This document shows, piece by piece, positions 52,319-60,775 of a DNA stretch of 64,000 bases. Position numbers and translations under genes: made by a program. The notes beneath the pieces are model-generated. The model had not been told where the DNA came from. It saw only the letters and a list, made by a program, of their open reading frames with translations, and made no database searches. Position 1 is the stretch's first letter; every line of letters begins with the position of its first letter. Source of the DNA: Saccharopolyspora shandongensis (GTDB lineage Bacteria > Actinomycetota > Actinomycetes > Mycobacteriales > Pseudonocardiaceae); contig NZ_FNOK01000003.1 of assembly GCF_900106995.1 (NCBI RefSeq), positions 62,001-126,000 of the forward strand, given 5' to 3'.

Positions 52319-53599
52319 TCAGCCGCGTCTGAGCACCGCGGTGCCCAACAGCGTGATGACAGCGGTACCGGCGGCGAACCACGGAACCGCGGTCAGGTGC
52401 CCGAGCGCCGCGAGCCCCTCCGCCAGCAGCGGGAAGGTGCCGCCGAACAGCGCCACCGCGAGGGTGAACGGCACGCCCATCGCCACGACCCGCACCGCCA
52501 CCGGGAAGACCTCGCTGTAGAGCACGTTCGCCACGGCCGTCGTCGGCGCGACGCCGAGCACCAGGTAGCAGGTCGCCACCGCCCACATCGGCAACCAGCC
52601 CTGAGCGAGCGCGGTCATCAGCGGCACCGTGCTCAACGCCAGCAGCAGGGCCCCGATGCGGAACACCGCCATGCCGCCGAAGCGATCGGCCAGCAGCCCG
52701 GAAACCACCATCGCGGCGATCAACGCGAGCAGGCTTGGGATCATCGCCAGGTCGGACGCGGCGGAATGGACGACTCCGACCTGCGCGGCGTACTCCGGCA
52801 GGTAGACGGTGCCGAAGTAGACGCCGACCGTCGTGCCGGTGGTCATCAGGAACACCGCGAGCATGTTCCGGGCGTGCTCCAGCAGCTTCGGCCGCGGCGC
52901 CGAGGTTGCCCTACCGGCCTCGAACTCCTCGCTCTCGGCGGCGATGCGTCGCACCCAGAACGCCACGAGCCCGAAGAGCGCCGCCACGACGAATGCGATC
53001 CGCCAGCCGCCGTTGGAGACCCCCTGCGTGCCCTGGAAGAGCACCAGCGCGCCGACCACCGCAAAGCAGAGGATGTTGCCGATGAACGCCCCGGTGTAGG
53101 ACAGGCCGCTGTAGAAGAACTTGCGGCGCGGCGGCGCGGTCTCGGTGATGTAGGCCGCGACGCTCGGGTTCTCCCCGCCCATCGCGATCCCCTGCAAGGC
53201 GCGCAGCAGCACCAGAAGCACCGGAGCCGCGACCCCGATCGTCGCCGCGGTGGGCAGCGCCGCGATCAGCAGGCTGCCGAGGCAGATCGTGGCCATGCTG
53301 ACGATCAATGCGAACCGCCGGCCCCGCGCGTCGGCGATCCGGCCGAGCAGGTAACTGCCGAACGGCCGGACCACGAAGCCCACCGCGAATCCCGCGTACG
53401 CCGAGAGCAGCTTGGTCAGCTCGTCGTTCCCGGCGAACATCTGCGATGCGAAAAACGGCGCCAGAATCGCGTAGATCGTCCAGTCGAACGATTCGACGAT
53501 CCCGCCGACCGTCCCGGCGATCAGCTCGCGACGTCCCTTCGGCGAAACCGCCGCTCGCCCTGGCCGCGCTGCCAGGGCCTCATCCACCTGCGCCACCAC
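52319..53599 (-). CDS. MFS transporter, cassette copy 1
   Basis: This 426-residue major facilitator resembles the metabolite:H+ symporter/ProP group, with GGIVESFDWTIYAILAPFFASQMF, RPFGSYLLGRIADARGRRFALIVSMATICLGSLLIA, LLRALQGIAMGGENPSVAAYITETAP and FGGMAVFRIGALLLALSTV. Twelve hydrophobic segments fit. It is preceded by a palindrome CACCTCCGAGGTG that overlaps its ribosome binding site (53601-53613), and the GTG start at 53599 is followed directly by a second GTG. It is homologous to the MFS gene at 56000. It is divergent from the Lrp-1 regulator and probably imports the substrate of the M20 enzyme. Confidence 0.88.
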   Translation of the reverse strand: MVAQVDEALAARPGRAAVSPKGRRELIAGTVGGIVESFDWTIYAILAPFFASQMFAGNDELTKLLSAYAGFAVGFVVRPFGSYLLGRIADARGRRFALIVSMATICLGSLLIAALPTAATIGVAAPVLLVLLRALQGIAMGGENPSVAAYITETAPPRRKFFYSGLSYTGAFIGNILCFAVVGALVLFQGTQGVSNGGWRIAFVVAALFGLVAFWVRRIAAESEEFEAGRATSAPRPKLLEHARNMLAVFLMTTGTTVGVYFGTVYLPEYAAQVGVVHSAASDLAMIPSLLALIAAMVVSGLLADRFGGMAVFRIGALLLALSTVPLMTALAQGWLPMWAVATCYLVLGVAPTTAVANVLYSEVFPVAVRVVAMGVPFTLAVALFGGTFPLLAEGLAALGHLTAVPWFAAGTAVITLLGTAVLRRG

Positions 53600-53600
53600 T

Positions 53601-53613
53601 CACCTCCGAGGTG
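53601..53613. promoter_or_regulatory. Palindromic operator over the MFS ribosome binding site, copy 1
   Basis: CACCTC-C-GAGGTG is a perfect 6-1-6 palindrome, and its minus-strand half is the GGAGGTG ribosome binding site for the MFS gene. The same sequence recurs at 57278-57290 in the second cassette, together with CGGAGCAG and CGCGAGAATGCA motifs at similar spacing. It is probably a site for the divergent Lrp protein, or it fixes both the operator and translation signal. Confidence 0.6.
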
Positions 53614-53702
53614 TGTTCGTGCGGAGCAGAGTGCGAGCCGGTGTAGCTACCGGAAAGGAACCTGCGCGAGAATGCAGGAAAAAGCGCGAGGGCTGGAGGG
53701 CG

Positions 53703-54743
53703 ATGCAGGAAAAGGAGCGAACGCTGGACGAGCTGGACCGCTCGATCCTGCACGCGCTGCAGATCTCGCCCCGCGCCTCGTGGACCGAGGTGGGCCGCGT
53801 GCTCGACGTGGACGCGGTCACCGCGGCGCGGCGCTGGGATCGGCTGCGCAGCACCGGCCAGGCCTGGACGACCTGCTACCCGGGGGTCCGGCTGATCGAC
53901 GCGATCTTCACGGCTTACGTCGAGGTCGACGTGCAGTCCGGTCGGGCGATGGAGGTGGCCCGGACGCTGGCGACCTACCCGCAGGTGGCCACCGTCGAAC
54001 ACCTGGCGGGCGGCCGGGACCTGCTGGTCATGGTGCTGATCCAGGATCTCGGCGCGCTGTCGGAGCTGGTGTCCGAACGAATCTCGGCACTGCCCGGGGT
54101 CGCACGCACCCGCGCCGCGCTGGGTACCCGGGTGTTCACCGAAGGCTCCCGGTGGCGACTGCGCAGCCTCACCACCGCCCAGCAGCGGCAGCTGGCCCGA
54201 CCGGCCGCCGACCAGCCGCGCGCCAACCTCGACGAGCACGACCACCGGCTGATCACCGCCCTGTCCCGGGACGCCCGGGCACCTGCGGTCGAGCTGGCCC
54301 GGGAGACCGGGCTGAGCGCGCCGAACGTCCGCCGCCGCATCGCCGGCCTTACGCACCACGGAGACGCCGTGCTGCGGTGCGAGGTCGCCCGCAACCTCAC
54401 GGAATGGCCGATCGCCGCCACCCTCTGGGCCAGCGTCCCGCCCGGCGAGCTCGACAAGGTCGTGCAGGGCATGGGCGCCCTGCCCGAACTGCGGATGTGC
54501 TCGTCGGTCACGGGCCCGCACAACCTGCTGTTCACGCTGTGGCTGAAATCCGTGGCCGACTTGGCGCGCCTGGAAGCGCTGCTGGCCGACCGCCTGCCCC
54601 AACTCCACCTCGTGGACCGGGCGGTGACGCTGCGCATGGTGAAGCTGATGGGCAGGCTGCTCGACGAGGACGGCCACGAGTCCGGCTGCGTCCCGATCAA
54701 CCCGTGGTCCCCGCCGAAGCAGCTGCCGGATCCCCGCCGGTAG
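53703..54743 (+). CDS. Double-domain Lrp/AsnC regulator, cassette copy 1
   Basis: This 346-residue protein contains two Lrp units in tandem. Unit one: DELDRSILHALQISPRASWTEVGRVLDVDAVTAARRWDRL plus a RAM domain (VEVDVQSGRAMEVARTLATYPQVATVEHLAGGRDLLVMVL). Unit two: DEHDHRLITALSRDARAPAVELARETGLSAPNVRRRIAGL plus a second RAM domain (LWASVPPGELDKVVQGMGALPELRMCSSVTGPHNLLFTLWLKSVADLARLEALL). ATG 53703 is chosen by comparison with copy 2 and the family length. It diverges from the MFS-M20 genes, which it probably controls in response to an imported amide or amino acid. It is a single-chain pseudo-dimer, unlike the usual one-domain Lrp. Confidence 0.9.
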   Translation: MQEKERTLDELDRSILHALQISPRASWTEVGRVLDVDAVTAARRWDRLRSTGQAWTTCYPGVRLIDAIFTAYVEVDVQSGRAMEVARTLATYPQVATVEHLAGGRDLLVMVLIQDLGALSELVSERISALPGVARTRAALGTRVFTEGSRWRLRSLTTAQQRQLARPAADQPRANLDEHDHRLITALSRDARAPAVELARETGLSAPNVRRRIAGLTHHGDAVLRCEVARNLTEWPIAATLWASVPPGELDKVVQGMGALPELRMCSSVTGPHNLLFTLWLKSVADLARLEALLADRLPQLHLVDRAVTLRMVKLMGRLLDEDGHESGCVPINPWSPPKQLPDPRR

Positions 54744-54770
54744 GGGCGGCACCGAATCGGCACCGCCCCT
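54742..54770. terminator. Bidirectional terminator between Lrp copy 1 and M20 copy 2
   Basis: AGGGGCGG (54742-54749) pairs with CCGCCCCT (54763-54770), with CCGA/TCGG inside, in the 32-base convergent gap. It separates the two duplicated cassettes. Confidence 0.7.
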
Positions 54771-54775
54771 GCGGG

Positions 54776-55981
54776 TCAGCCGCCCGACTGCTGGCGTTGC
54801 ACCGCCAGCGCCGCGTATGCGACGGCTCCGTCGCCGAGGACCGCGTCGTCGAATTGGGCGCGGGGCGAGTGGTTGTTCGGCGCGTTCGCCACATCGAGGT
54901 CGGCCGGGCAGGCGCCGAGGGCGATCATCGCGCCCGGCACCTCGTCGAGGACTCGGGAGAAGTCCTCGGAACCGGCGACCGGGTTGGGCGCCGGGGCGAA
55001 GCGCTCCTCGCCGTGCAACTCGCGCAAGGTGTCGGTCACGAACGACGTCTCGGCCACGTCGTTGACCGTCACCGGGTACAACTCGACGAACTCCGCGTCC
55101 AGCTCGGCTCCGTGCGCGGCCGCGATGCCCTCGCACACCCGGATCGAGCCGTCCTTGACCACCGCCTGGGCCTCCGGCGAGAACGACCGGACCGTCGCGG
55201 CGAAGGTGACCTCGTCGGGGATGACGTTCTCCTGGGTGCCGCCGTGGATCATGCCCACCGTCAGCACGACCGGGTCGAAGATGTCGAACCGGCGGGTGAC
55301 GAACGACTGGAGCGCGGTGACCATTTCGCACGCCACCGGCACCGGGTCCACCGCCCGGAACGGCGCCGAACCGTGGCCGCCGCGCCCGCGGACGGTCACC
55401 CGCAACCGGTTCGACGCCGAGAGCATCGGCCCGCCGCGAGTCGTGAACACCCCGCGCTTGATCCACGACGACATCACGTGCAGGGCGTAGGCCGCGTCGG
55501 GCTTGCGGCCGCTGGCCTCGAGCAGCCCCTCCTCGATCATCCGCGCCGCGCCGTCGTAGCCCTCTTCCCCGGGCTGGAACATGAACACCACATCGCCTGC
55601 GAGCTGATCCCGGCGCGGGGCCAGCAGTTTCGCCGCACCCAGCAGCATCGTGGTGTGCAGGTCGTGCCCGCAGGCGTGCATCCGCCCGTCGCCGGCGGCG
55701 AAGTCCAGCCCGGTCTCCTCCGCGACGGGCAACGCGTCCATGTCCCCGCGCAGCAGCACCGTCGGGCCGGGCCGGGCCCCGCGCAGCACTGCCGTGACGG
55801 AGCTGACCGATTCCCCGGTGGACACCTCCAGCCCAAGACCATCCAATTCGGACAGAACACGCTCCTGGGTGCGCGGCAGCTGCAACCCCAGCTCCGGAAT
55901 CTGGTGCAGGTCGTGGCGGATCTGCACCAGATCCGGGTGCAGCGCACGGGCATCGTCTAGCAAGGTCGACAAGGAAGTCAT
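54776..55981 (-). CDS. M20 family amidohydrolase (hippurate hydrolase-like), cassette copy 2
   Basis: This 401-residue hydrolase is a paralog of copy 1 (51045-52259), with the same metal-binding segments GDMDALPVAEET, RMHACGHDLHTTMLLGAAKLLAPRR, FQPGEEGYDGAARM and AGSEDFSRVLDEVPGAMIALGAC. Differences cluster in the middle lid domain and near the N-terminus, for example LHVMSSWIKRGVFTT against LHVISGLRGGLFTT, hinting at changed substrate size or selectivity. It lies 18 bases after its MFS partner on the same strand. The start ATG 55981 is sound. Substrate unknown. Confidence 0.9.
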   Translation of the reverse strand: MTSLSTLLDDARALHPDLVQIRHDLHQIPELGLQLPRTQERVLSELDGLGLEVSTGESVSSVTAVLRGARPGPTVLLRGDMDALPVAEETGLDFAAGDGRMHACGHDLHTTMLLGAAKLLAPRRDQLAGDVVFMFQPGEEGYDGAARMIEEGLLEASGRKPDAAYALHVMSSWIKRGVFTTRGGPMLSASNRLRVTVRGRGGHGSAPFRAVDPVPVACEMVTALQSFVTRRFDIFDPVVLTVGMIHGGTQENVIPDEVTFAATVRSFSPEAQAVVKDGSIRVCEGIAAAHGAELDAEFVELYPVTVNDVAETSFVTDTLRELHGEERFAPAPNPVAGSEDFSRVLDEVPGAMIALGACPADLDVANAPNNHSPRAQFDDAVLGDGAVAYAALAVQRQQSGG

Positions 55982-55999
55982 GGCAATCCTTCTCCGAAT

Positions 56000-57274
56000 T
56001 CAGTCCTGTTTGAACAGCGCGGTGCCCACCAGCGCGATGGCGGCGACGGTGGCGGCCACCCAGGGCACCGCGGCGAGGTACCCGGCCGCGCCGAGGCCTT
56101 GCGCCAGCAGCGGGAAGGTGCCGCCGAACAACGCGATCGAGAGGGTGGACGGCACACCCATGCACACCACCCGCACCTCGACCGGGAATCCGCGCGCGGA
56201 CAGCACGTTGGCCAGCGCGATGGTCGGCGCGACACCGAGCACCAGGTAGAGGGTCGTCACCGCCCACACCGGCAACCAGCCCTGCGCGAGCGCCGTCATC
56301 AGCGGCACCGTGCACAACGCCAGCAGCACCAACCCGATCCGGAACACCCGCATGCCGCCGAAGCGGTCCGCCAGGATCCCGAACACCGCCATCGCGGCGA
56401 TCAGCAGCAGCAGGCTGGGGATCATGCTCAGGTTCGAGCTCGCGGCCGGCGCCGCACCGACCTGCGCCGCGTATTCCGGCATGTAGGTCGTGCCCAGGTA
56501 GTAGCCGACCGTCACCCCGGTGGTCATCAGGAACACCGCGATCATGTTCCGCATGTGCCCGGCCAGCTTCGGCCGCTGCACTTCGCGCTTGCCGCTCTCG
56601 AACTCGCCGCTCTCCGCCGCGATGCTGCGCACCCAGAACGCCAGCACACCGAACACCGCCGCGATGACGAACCCGATCCGCCAGCCGCCGTCCACGACGC
56701 CGGGCTTGCCCATCACGAGCAGCAGCACGCCCACGACGGCGAAGCACAGGACGTTGCCGATGATCACGCCGCTGTAGGACAGTGCGCTGAACAAGAACTT
56801 GCGGTTCGACGGTGCCGTCTCGCTGATGTACGCGGCCACGCTGGGCGCTTCCCCGCCCATCGCGACGCCCTGCAGCGCCCGCAGCAGCACCAGCAGCGCC
56901 GGAGCCGCGACCCCGATCGACGCCGCAGTGGGCAGCAGCGCGATCAGCAGGCTGCCGAGGCAAATGGCGATCATGCTGACCATCAGCGCGAACCGGCGGC
57001 CTCGCGCGTCGGCGAGCCGCCCCAGCAGGTAGCTGCCGAAGGGCCGGACCACGAAGCTCACCGCGAAGCCCGCGTAGGCGGCCAGCAGCTTGGTCAGCTC
57101 GTTGTTCCCGGCGAACATCTGCGACGCGAAGTACGGCGCCAGCACCGCGTAGATCGTCCAGTCGAAAGACTCGACGACGCCGCCCACCGTCCCGGCGAGC
57201 AGCTCCCGGCGCCCCTTCACCGAGACCGCTGATCTCCCTGGTCGCGTTGCCAGGGTGTCGTCCACCTGCGTCAC
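56000..57274 (-). CDS. MFS transporter, cassette copy 2
   Basis: This 424-residue major facilitator is a paralog of copy 1: GGVVESFDWTIYAVLAPYFASQMFAGNNELTKLLAAYAGFAV, RPFGSYLLGRLADARGRRFALMVSM, LLRALQGVAMGGEAPSVAAYISETAP. The GTG start at 57274 is spaced five bases from GGAGG in the palindrome CACCTCCGAGGTG (57278-57290); an alternative GTG two codons upstream at 57280 would leave no room for a binding site. It is divergent from the second double Lrp gene. The last of the transport and hydrolysis gene pair, it probably feeds the adjacent M20 enzyme. Confidence 0.88.
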   Translation of the reverse strand: MTQVDDTLATRPGRSAVSVKGRRELLAGTVGGVVESFDWTIYAVLAPYFASQMFAGNNELTKLLAAYAGFAVSFVVRPFGSYLLGRLADARGRRFALMVSMIAICLGSLLIALLPTAASIGVAAPALLVLLRALQGVAMGGEAPSVAAYISETAPSNRKFLFSALSYSGVIIGNVLCFAVVGVLLLVMGKPGVVDGGWRIGFVIAAVFGVLAFWVRSIAAESGEFESGKREVQRPKLAGHMRNMIAVFLMTTGVTVGYYLGTTYMPEYAAQVGAAPAASSNLSMIPSLLLLIAAMAVFGILADRFGGMRVFRIGLVLLALCTVPLMTALAQGWLPVWAVTTLYLVLGVAPTIALANVLSARGFPVEVRVVCMGVPSTLSIALFGGTFPLLAQGLGAAGYLAAVPWVAATVAAIALVGTALFKQD

Positions 57275-57277
57275 GTT

Positions 57278-57290
57278 CACCTCCGAGGTG
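57278..57290. promoter_or_regulatory. Palindromic operator over the MFS ribosome binding site, copy 2
   Basis: The same CACCTC-C-GAGGTG palindrome as at 53601-53613 is placed over the GGAGG ribosome binding site of the second MFS gene, with the same neighbouring CGGAGCAG and CGCGAGAATGCA segments. Retention in both copies while surrounding bases differ suggests selection. Confidence 0.6.
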
Positions 57291-57379
57291 CTTTCATTCG
57301 GAGCAGCGTGCGACCCGGCGGCAAAAGTCGATAGAAACCCGCGCGAGAATGCATGGAAAAGCTCGAAGGGCAGGTCCGG

Positions 57380-58414
57380 ATGCACGAAACTTCACTCGAC
57401 GAGCTGGACCGCTCGATCCTGCACGCGCTGCAGATCTCGCCGCGCGCCACCTGGACCGAGATCGGTGGCGTGCTCGGCGTGGATTCGGCCACCGTCGGGC
57501 GGCGCTGGGAACGGCTGCACGCGGCGGGTCTCGCCTGGACGACCTGCTACCCCGGGATGCGGCTGGCCGGCTCGATCTGCATGGCCTTCATCGAGATCGA
57601 CGTGCAGTCCGGGCAGCAGGTGGCGGTCGGCCGCGAGCTCGCGACCTACCCGCAGGTGATCACCGTCGAGCACATGGCGGGCGGCCGGGACCTGCTGATC
57701 ACCGTGATGATCCGGGATCTCGGCGCGCTCTCCGAACTGCTGTCCGACCGCATCTCACCGCTGCCGGGCGTCATGCGCACCCGCGCCGCGCTGGGCACCA
57801 AGGTCTTCACCGAGGGATCCAGCTGGCGGCTCCGCGCGCTGACGCCATCCCAGCAGCGCCGACTGACCCACCCGACCGCGACGGACCTGCCGCCCGCGAC
57901 CGACCTCGAAGAACGCGACCGCAGGCTGATCACCGCGCTGTCCCGGAACGGCCGGGTGACCGCGGTCGAGCTCGCCCAGGAGACCGGTCTGAACCCGCCC
58001 AGCGTGCGCCGGCGGCTGGCCGGGATGACGCACAACGGCGGCCTGTCGCTGCGCTGCGAGATCGCGCGCGACCTGACCGACTGGCCGGTCTCGGCGAGCC
58101 TGTGGGCGAGCGTGCCGCCGGGACAGCTGGACAAGGTGGTGCAAGGCCTGCGGGCGCTGCCCGAGCTCCGGCTGTGCGCATCCGTCACGGGCCCGCAGAA
58201 CCTGCTGTTCACGGTGTGGCTGAAATCGGTGGCGGACTTGGGCCGCCTGGAAGCGCTGCTCGGCGAGCGCCTCCCCCAACTGCAGCTGGTCGACCGAGCG
58301 GTGGCGCTCCGGCAGGTCAAGCTGATGGGCAGGCTCCTGGACGACAACGGCCACGCCGAGGGCTGCGTCCCGATCGACCCCTGGCTACCCCCGAAGTCCC
58401 TACCGGCCGCCTAG
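57380..58414 (+). CDS. Double-domain Lrp/AsnC regulator, cassette copy 2
   Basis: This 344-residue paralog of the regulator at 53703 has the same two-unit layout: DELDRSILHALQISPRATWTEIGGVLGVDSATVGRRWERL with RAM domain one, and EERDRRLITALSRNGRVTAVELAQETGLNPPSVRRRLAGM with RAM domain two (LWASVPPGQLDKVVQGLRALPELRLCASVTGPQNLLFTVWLKSVADL). ATG 57380 (MHETSLDELD) corresponds to the start used in copy 1; an in-frame ATG 27 bases upstream is also possible. Its stop shares bases with the stop of the converging PucR-type gene. It probably controls the second MFS-M20 pair. Confidence 0.9.
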   Translation: MHETSLDELDRSILHALQISPRATWTEIGGVLGVDSATVGRRWERLHAAGLAWTTCYPGMRLAGSICMAFIEIDVQSGQQVAVGRELATYPQVITVEHMAGGRDLLITVMIRDLGALSELLSDRISPLPGVMRTRAALGTKVFTEGSSWRLRALTPSQQRRLTHPTATDLPPATDLEERDRRLITALSRNGRVTAVELAQETGLNPPSVRRRLAGMTHNGGLSLRCEIARDLTDWPVSASLWASVPPGQLDKVVQGLRALPELRLCASVTGPQNLLFTVWLKSVADLGRLEALLGERLPQLQLVDRAVALRQVKLMGRLLDDNGHAEGCVPIDPWLPPKSLPAA

Positions 58415-59619
58415 TCCCGGAGGCCGTCGCGGAGGCGCAGCGCGGACAGCGCCAGCGACAGCGACACGTACGCCGAGCGGCCGTAGAGGGGTTGGCCGAT
58501 CAGCGACGTGATGCGGTGCAGGCGGTTGAGGACCGTGTTGCGGTGGCAGTGGAGGCGGACCGCCGCGTTGGCCGTCGAGCAGTTCTCCTCCAGCCACGCC
58601 GCCAGGGTGTCCAGCAGCATGTCGCGTTCCTTGACCGGCAGCTCCAGGATCGGACCGAGCTGGGACTCCAGCATCCGCTGCGCCAGGTCCGGCGACTGCA
58701 CCAGCAGCGCCTCCGGATACCGCTCCTCCAGGGTCACCAGCTCCGCGGCGCCGTACGACGAGGTGCCCAGCGTGGTGAGCGCGAGCTGGTGGGCGAGCCC
58801 CACCTCCGCGAGACCGCGCACCGGCGGCGACACCGCGACCCGGCCGCGCGCCAGCGGTCGCAGCGCGTCCAGCGCGAGGTCCTTGCTCCGCTGCTCCAGC
58901 GCCACCAGGCCCACCAGCGAATCGGCGCGCACCTGCCACACGGAGCGGAAGTGCAGGGCGCTCAAGGCGTCCTGGTGCCCGCGCAGCGCGAAGCCGCCGT
59001 CGCTGGTCAGGTCGGCGACGATCACCAGGTACCGCCCGCCGGTGGGCAGGTCGAGCTCCTTCGCGGTGCGCTGCGCGAAGGCGATGTCGCGCGCGCGACC
59101 CGCGAGCAGGTCCTCGACCATGGCGTGGCGCCGCTGGTCGTCGCGGCGCAGCCGCTCGAGCTCGGTGTTGCGGTAGGACGTCGACAGCGTCGAGGACAGC
59201 CCGTCGATGACCGTCCAGATCGACGTCGCGACGCCCAGCACCGAGTCGGGGTCGGCGCCGTCCTGGTGCGCCTGGTCGACCAGCGCCTCCCAGGCGATCC
59301 GGCCGCCCAGCCGGAACGTCCGCAGCATCACCTCCAGCGGCACGCCCTGTTCGGCGCGGCGGCGGCCGATCGCGGCCGCCACGTCGTCGCCGTCCGGCCC
59401 GGGCACCTCGCCGCTGAGGATCTGCAGGATGCGTTCGAGGTACTGCCGGCAGCCCTCCCAGAGGTCCTCCTTGGGAACGGGGCTGTAGTCGGTCCACTCC
59501 GGGTTGTCGGTGAAGATCGCGGCCATCAACCGCTCGGTGAGAGCGGGCACGTCGGCCAGGCGGGCCCGGGCCAGCGCGTGGGTGACTTCGGCGGCGGAGT
59601 CGGCAGGATCAGCTACCAC
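58411..59619 (-). CDS. PucR/CdaR-type transcriptional regulator
   Basis: This 402-residue regulator has a C-terminal PucR helix-turn-helix (about 345-400: DMLLDTLAAWLEENCSTANAAVRLHCHRNTVLNRLHRITSLIGQPLYGRSAYVSLSLALSALRL), which is the family's hallmark, and a central GGDEF-like sensory region (about 170-300) with YLVIVADLTSDGGFALRGHQD. The N-terminal 150 residues are helical with RRRAEQGVPLEVMLRTFRLGGRIAWEALVDQA. The GTG start at 59619 (VADPADSAAE) is chosen because upstream sequence is the repeat element; no good ribosome binding site is seen, so the start is uncertain by a few codons. It may regulate neighbouring amide or purine catabolism. Confidence 0.85.
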   Translation of the reverse strand: MVADPADSAAEVTHALARARLADVPALTERLMAAIFTDNPEWTDYSPVPKEDLWEGCRQYLERILQILSGEVPGPDGDDVAAAIGRRRAEQGVPLEVMLRTFRLGGRIAWEALVDQAHQDGADPDSVLGVATSIWTVIDGLSSTLSTSYRNTELERLRRDDQRRHAMVEDLLAGRARDIAFAQRTAKELDLPTGGRYLVIVADLTSDGGFALRGHQDALSALHFRSVWQVRADSLVGLVALEQRSKDLALDALRPLARGRVAVSPPVRGLAEVGLAHQLALTTLGTSSYGAAELVTLEERYPEALLVQSPDLAQRMLESQLGPILELPVKERDMLLDTLAAWLEENCSTANAAVRLHCHRNTVLNRLHRITSLIGQPLYGRSAYVSLSLALSALRLRDGLRD

Positions 59620-59647
59620 ACCCAGGAACGATACCGGCCACCCGCTG

Positions 59648-59836
59648 TTCTTCTTTGAAGCGGCGCAGCCGCTTAGCCCACCCCCACAACCGGCACCGCC
59701 GCGGGTTCTCAGGCGTCTTCTCGCGAGGACAGCCCCGACGTGGTGAATTGGCCATTCATGATGTCGGGGATCCCACAGCGAGAAGACGCCTGAGGTTCCG
59801 CCACCCGCACCGCCACGCAAAACGAGCCTGGAACAC
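59648..59836 (+). repeat. Dispersed structured element, copy D
   Basis: This occupies most of the 224-base gap between the PucR-type gene and tesB. It begins TTCTTCTTTGAAGCGGCGCAGCCGCTTAG with palindrome AAGCGGC-GCA-GCCGCTT (59658-59674). Outer arms CTCAGGCGTCTTCTCGC (59708-59724) and GCGAGAAGACGCCTGAG (59778-59794) pair perfectly over 17 bases. The inner stem CCCCGAC/GTCGGGG (59733-59739 with 59763-59769) is perfect, extended by a G.T (59740/59762) and a T-A pair; the tip is TGAAT/ATTCA around loop TGGCC. The right end GCCACGCAAAACGAGCCTGGAAC matches copies A and B closely. Confidence 0.88.
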
Positions 59837-59843
59837 CTTTTGT

Positions 59844-60692
59844 TCATCGCTCGATTCGCAGCAGTCCCTCCTGCGCGACCGTCGCCACGTGGCGGCCGGA
59901 ACGGTCGAAGACGTTGCCGCGTCCAAGTACCCGACCGCCCGCCGCAACCGGGCAGTCCTGGTCGTAGAGCAGCCACTCGTCGGCGCGGAGGTCTTCGTGG
60001 AACCACATCGCGTGATCCAGACTGGCCAGCTGCAGCCCCTTGGCGTGCCGGTCGACGCCGTGCAGCAGGAACACCGGCTCCAGCAAGGTCATGTCCGAGG
60101 CGTAGGCCAGCGCGCAGGCGTGCAGCAACGGATCGTCCGGCAGCTTCTCCGGGGCGCGCATCCACACCAGGTGCCGGGAGGCGTCGCTCGGCTCGACCGG
60201 CGGCGGGTACGGCGGGTCGTCGACGTGGCGGAGCTCGATCGCGCGCGGCTTGCGCCACCAGTCCGGCACCGGCACGTCGGAGTCGGCGAAGCGCTCGTGC
60301 AGCGGCAGCAGCTCCTCGGGCTCGGTGGTCCGCGGGAACTCCGCCTGGTGCCGCACGCCGTCACGGCCGCGCTGGAAGGAGACCAGCGCGGTGAACACCT
60401 CCACCCCGCCCTGGCGGGCGATCACCCGCCGCGCCGAGGTGGCCCCGCCGTCCCGAATTCTGTCCACTGTGTACTCGACGAGGTCCGTCGGGTCCGCGGG
60501 CCGGACGAACAGCGCGTGCATCGAGTGCACCGGCCGGTCGCCGGCGACCGTGCGCCCCGCCGCGGCGATCGACTGGGCGAGCAGCAGCCCGCCGAACAGG
60601 CGGAGCTTCGGCATCGGCTGGGTGCGGCCCAGGAACCGGTCGGTGTCCGGCTCGGCCAGGTCGAGCAGATCCTGCAGGCGGGGAACGTCCAT
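59844..60692 (-). CDS. tesB: Acyl-CoA thioesterase II
   Basis: This 282-residue protein is a double hot-dog thioesterase that hydrolyses acyl-CoA. Supporting segments: FGGLLLAQSIAAAGRTVAGDRPVHSMHALFVRPADPTDLVEYTVDRIRDGGATSARRVIARQGGVEVFTALVSFQ, then LAYASDMTLLEPVFLLHGVDRHAKGLQLASLDHAMWFHEDLRADEWLLYDQ, which contains the conserved catalytic Asp/Gln/Thr-type region of the family. Start ATG 60692 is used; a TTG four codons upstream (60704) is possible. It is divergent from the GntR gene at 60776, and the pair may be co-regulated. Confidence 0.9.
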   Translation of the reverse strand: MDVPRLQDLLDLAEPDTDRFLGRTQPMPKLRLFGGLLLAQSIAAAGRTVAGDRPVHSMHALFVRPADPTDLVEYTVDRIRDGGATSARRVIARQGGVEVFTALVSFQRGRDGVRHQAEFPRTTEPEELLPLHERFADSDVPVPDWWRKPRAIELRHVDDPPYPPPVEPSDASRHLVWMRAPEKLPDDPLLHACALAYASDMTLLEPVFLLHGVDRHAKGLQLASLDHAMWFHEDLRADEWLLYDQDCPVAAGGRVLGRGNVFDRSGRHVATVAQEGLLRIER

Positions 60693-60775
60693 TACCTGAA
60701 TCAACTACGCACAACAGGTGGTATCAAGTTGCACGTGACAGGCGACACAACCGGCGGATCTGGGGCGGCCGAGCG

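Noticed and set aside
58411-60258. Extension of the PucR-type gene upstream through the repeat copy D into tesB
   Set aside because: The extra N-terminal residues are translated repeat sequence and antisense of tesB; the family length is satisfied by the GTG at 59619.
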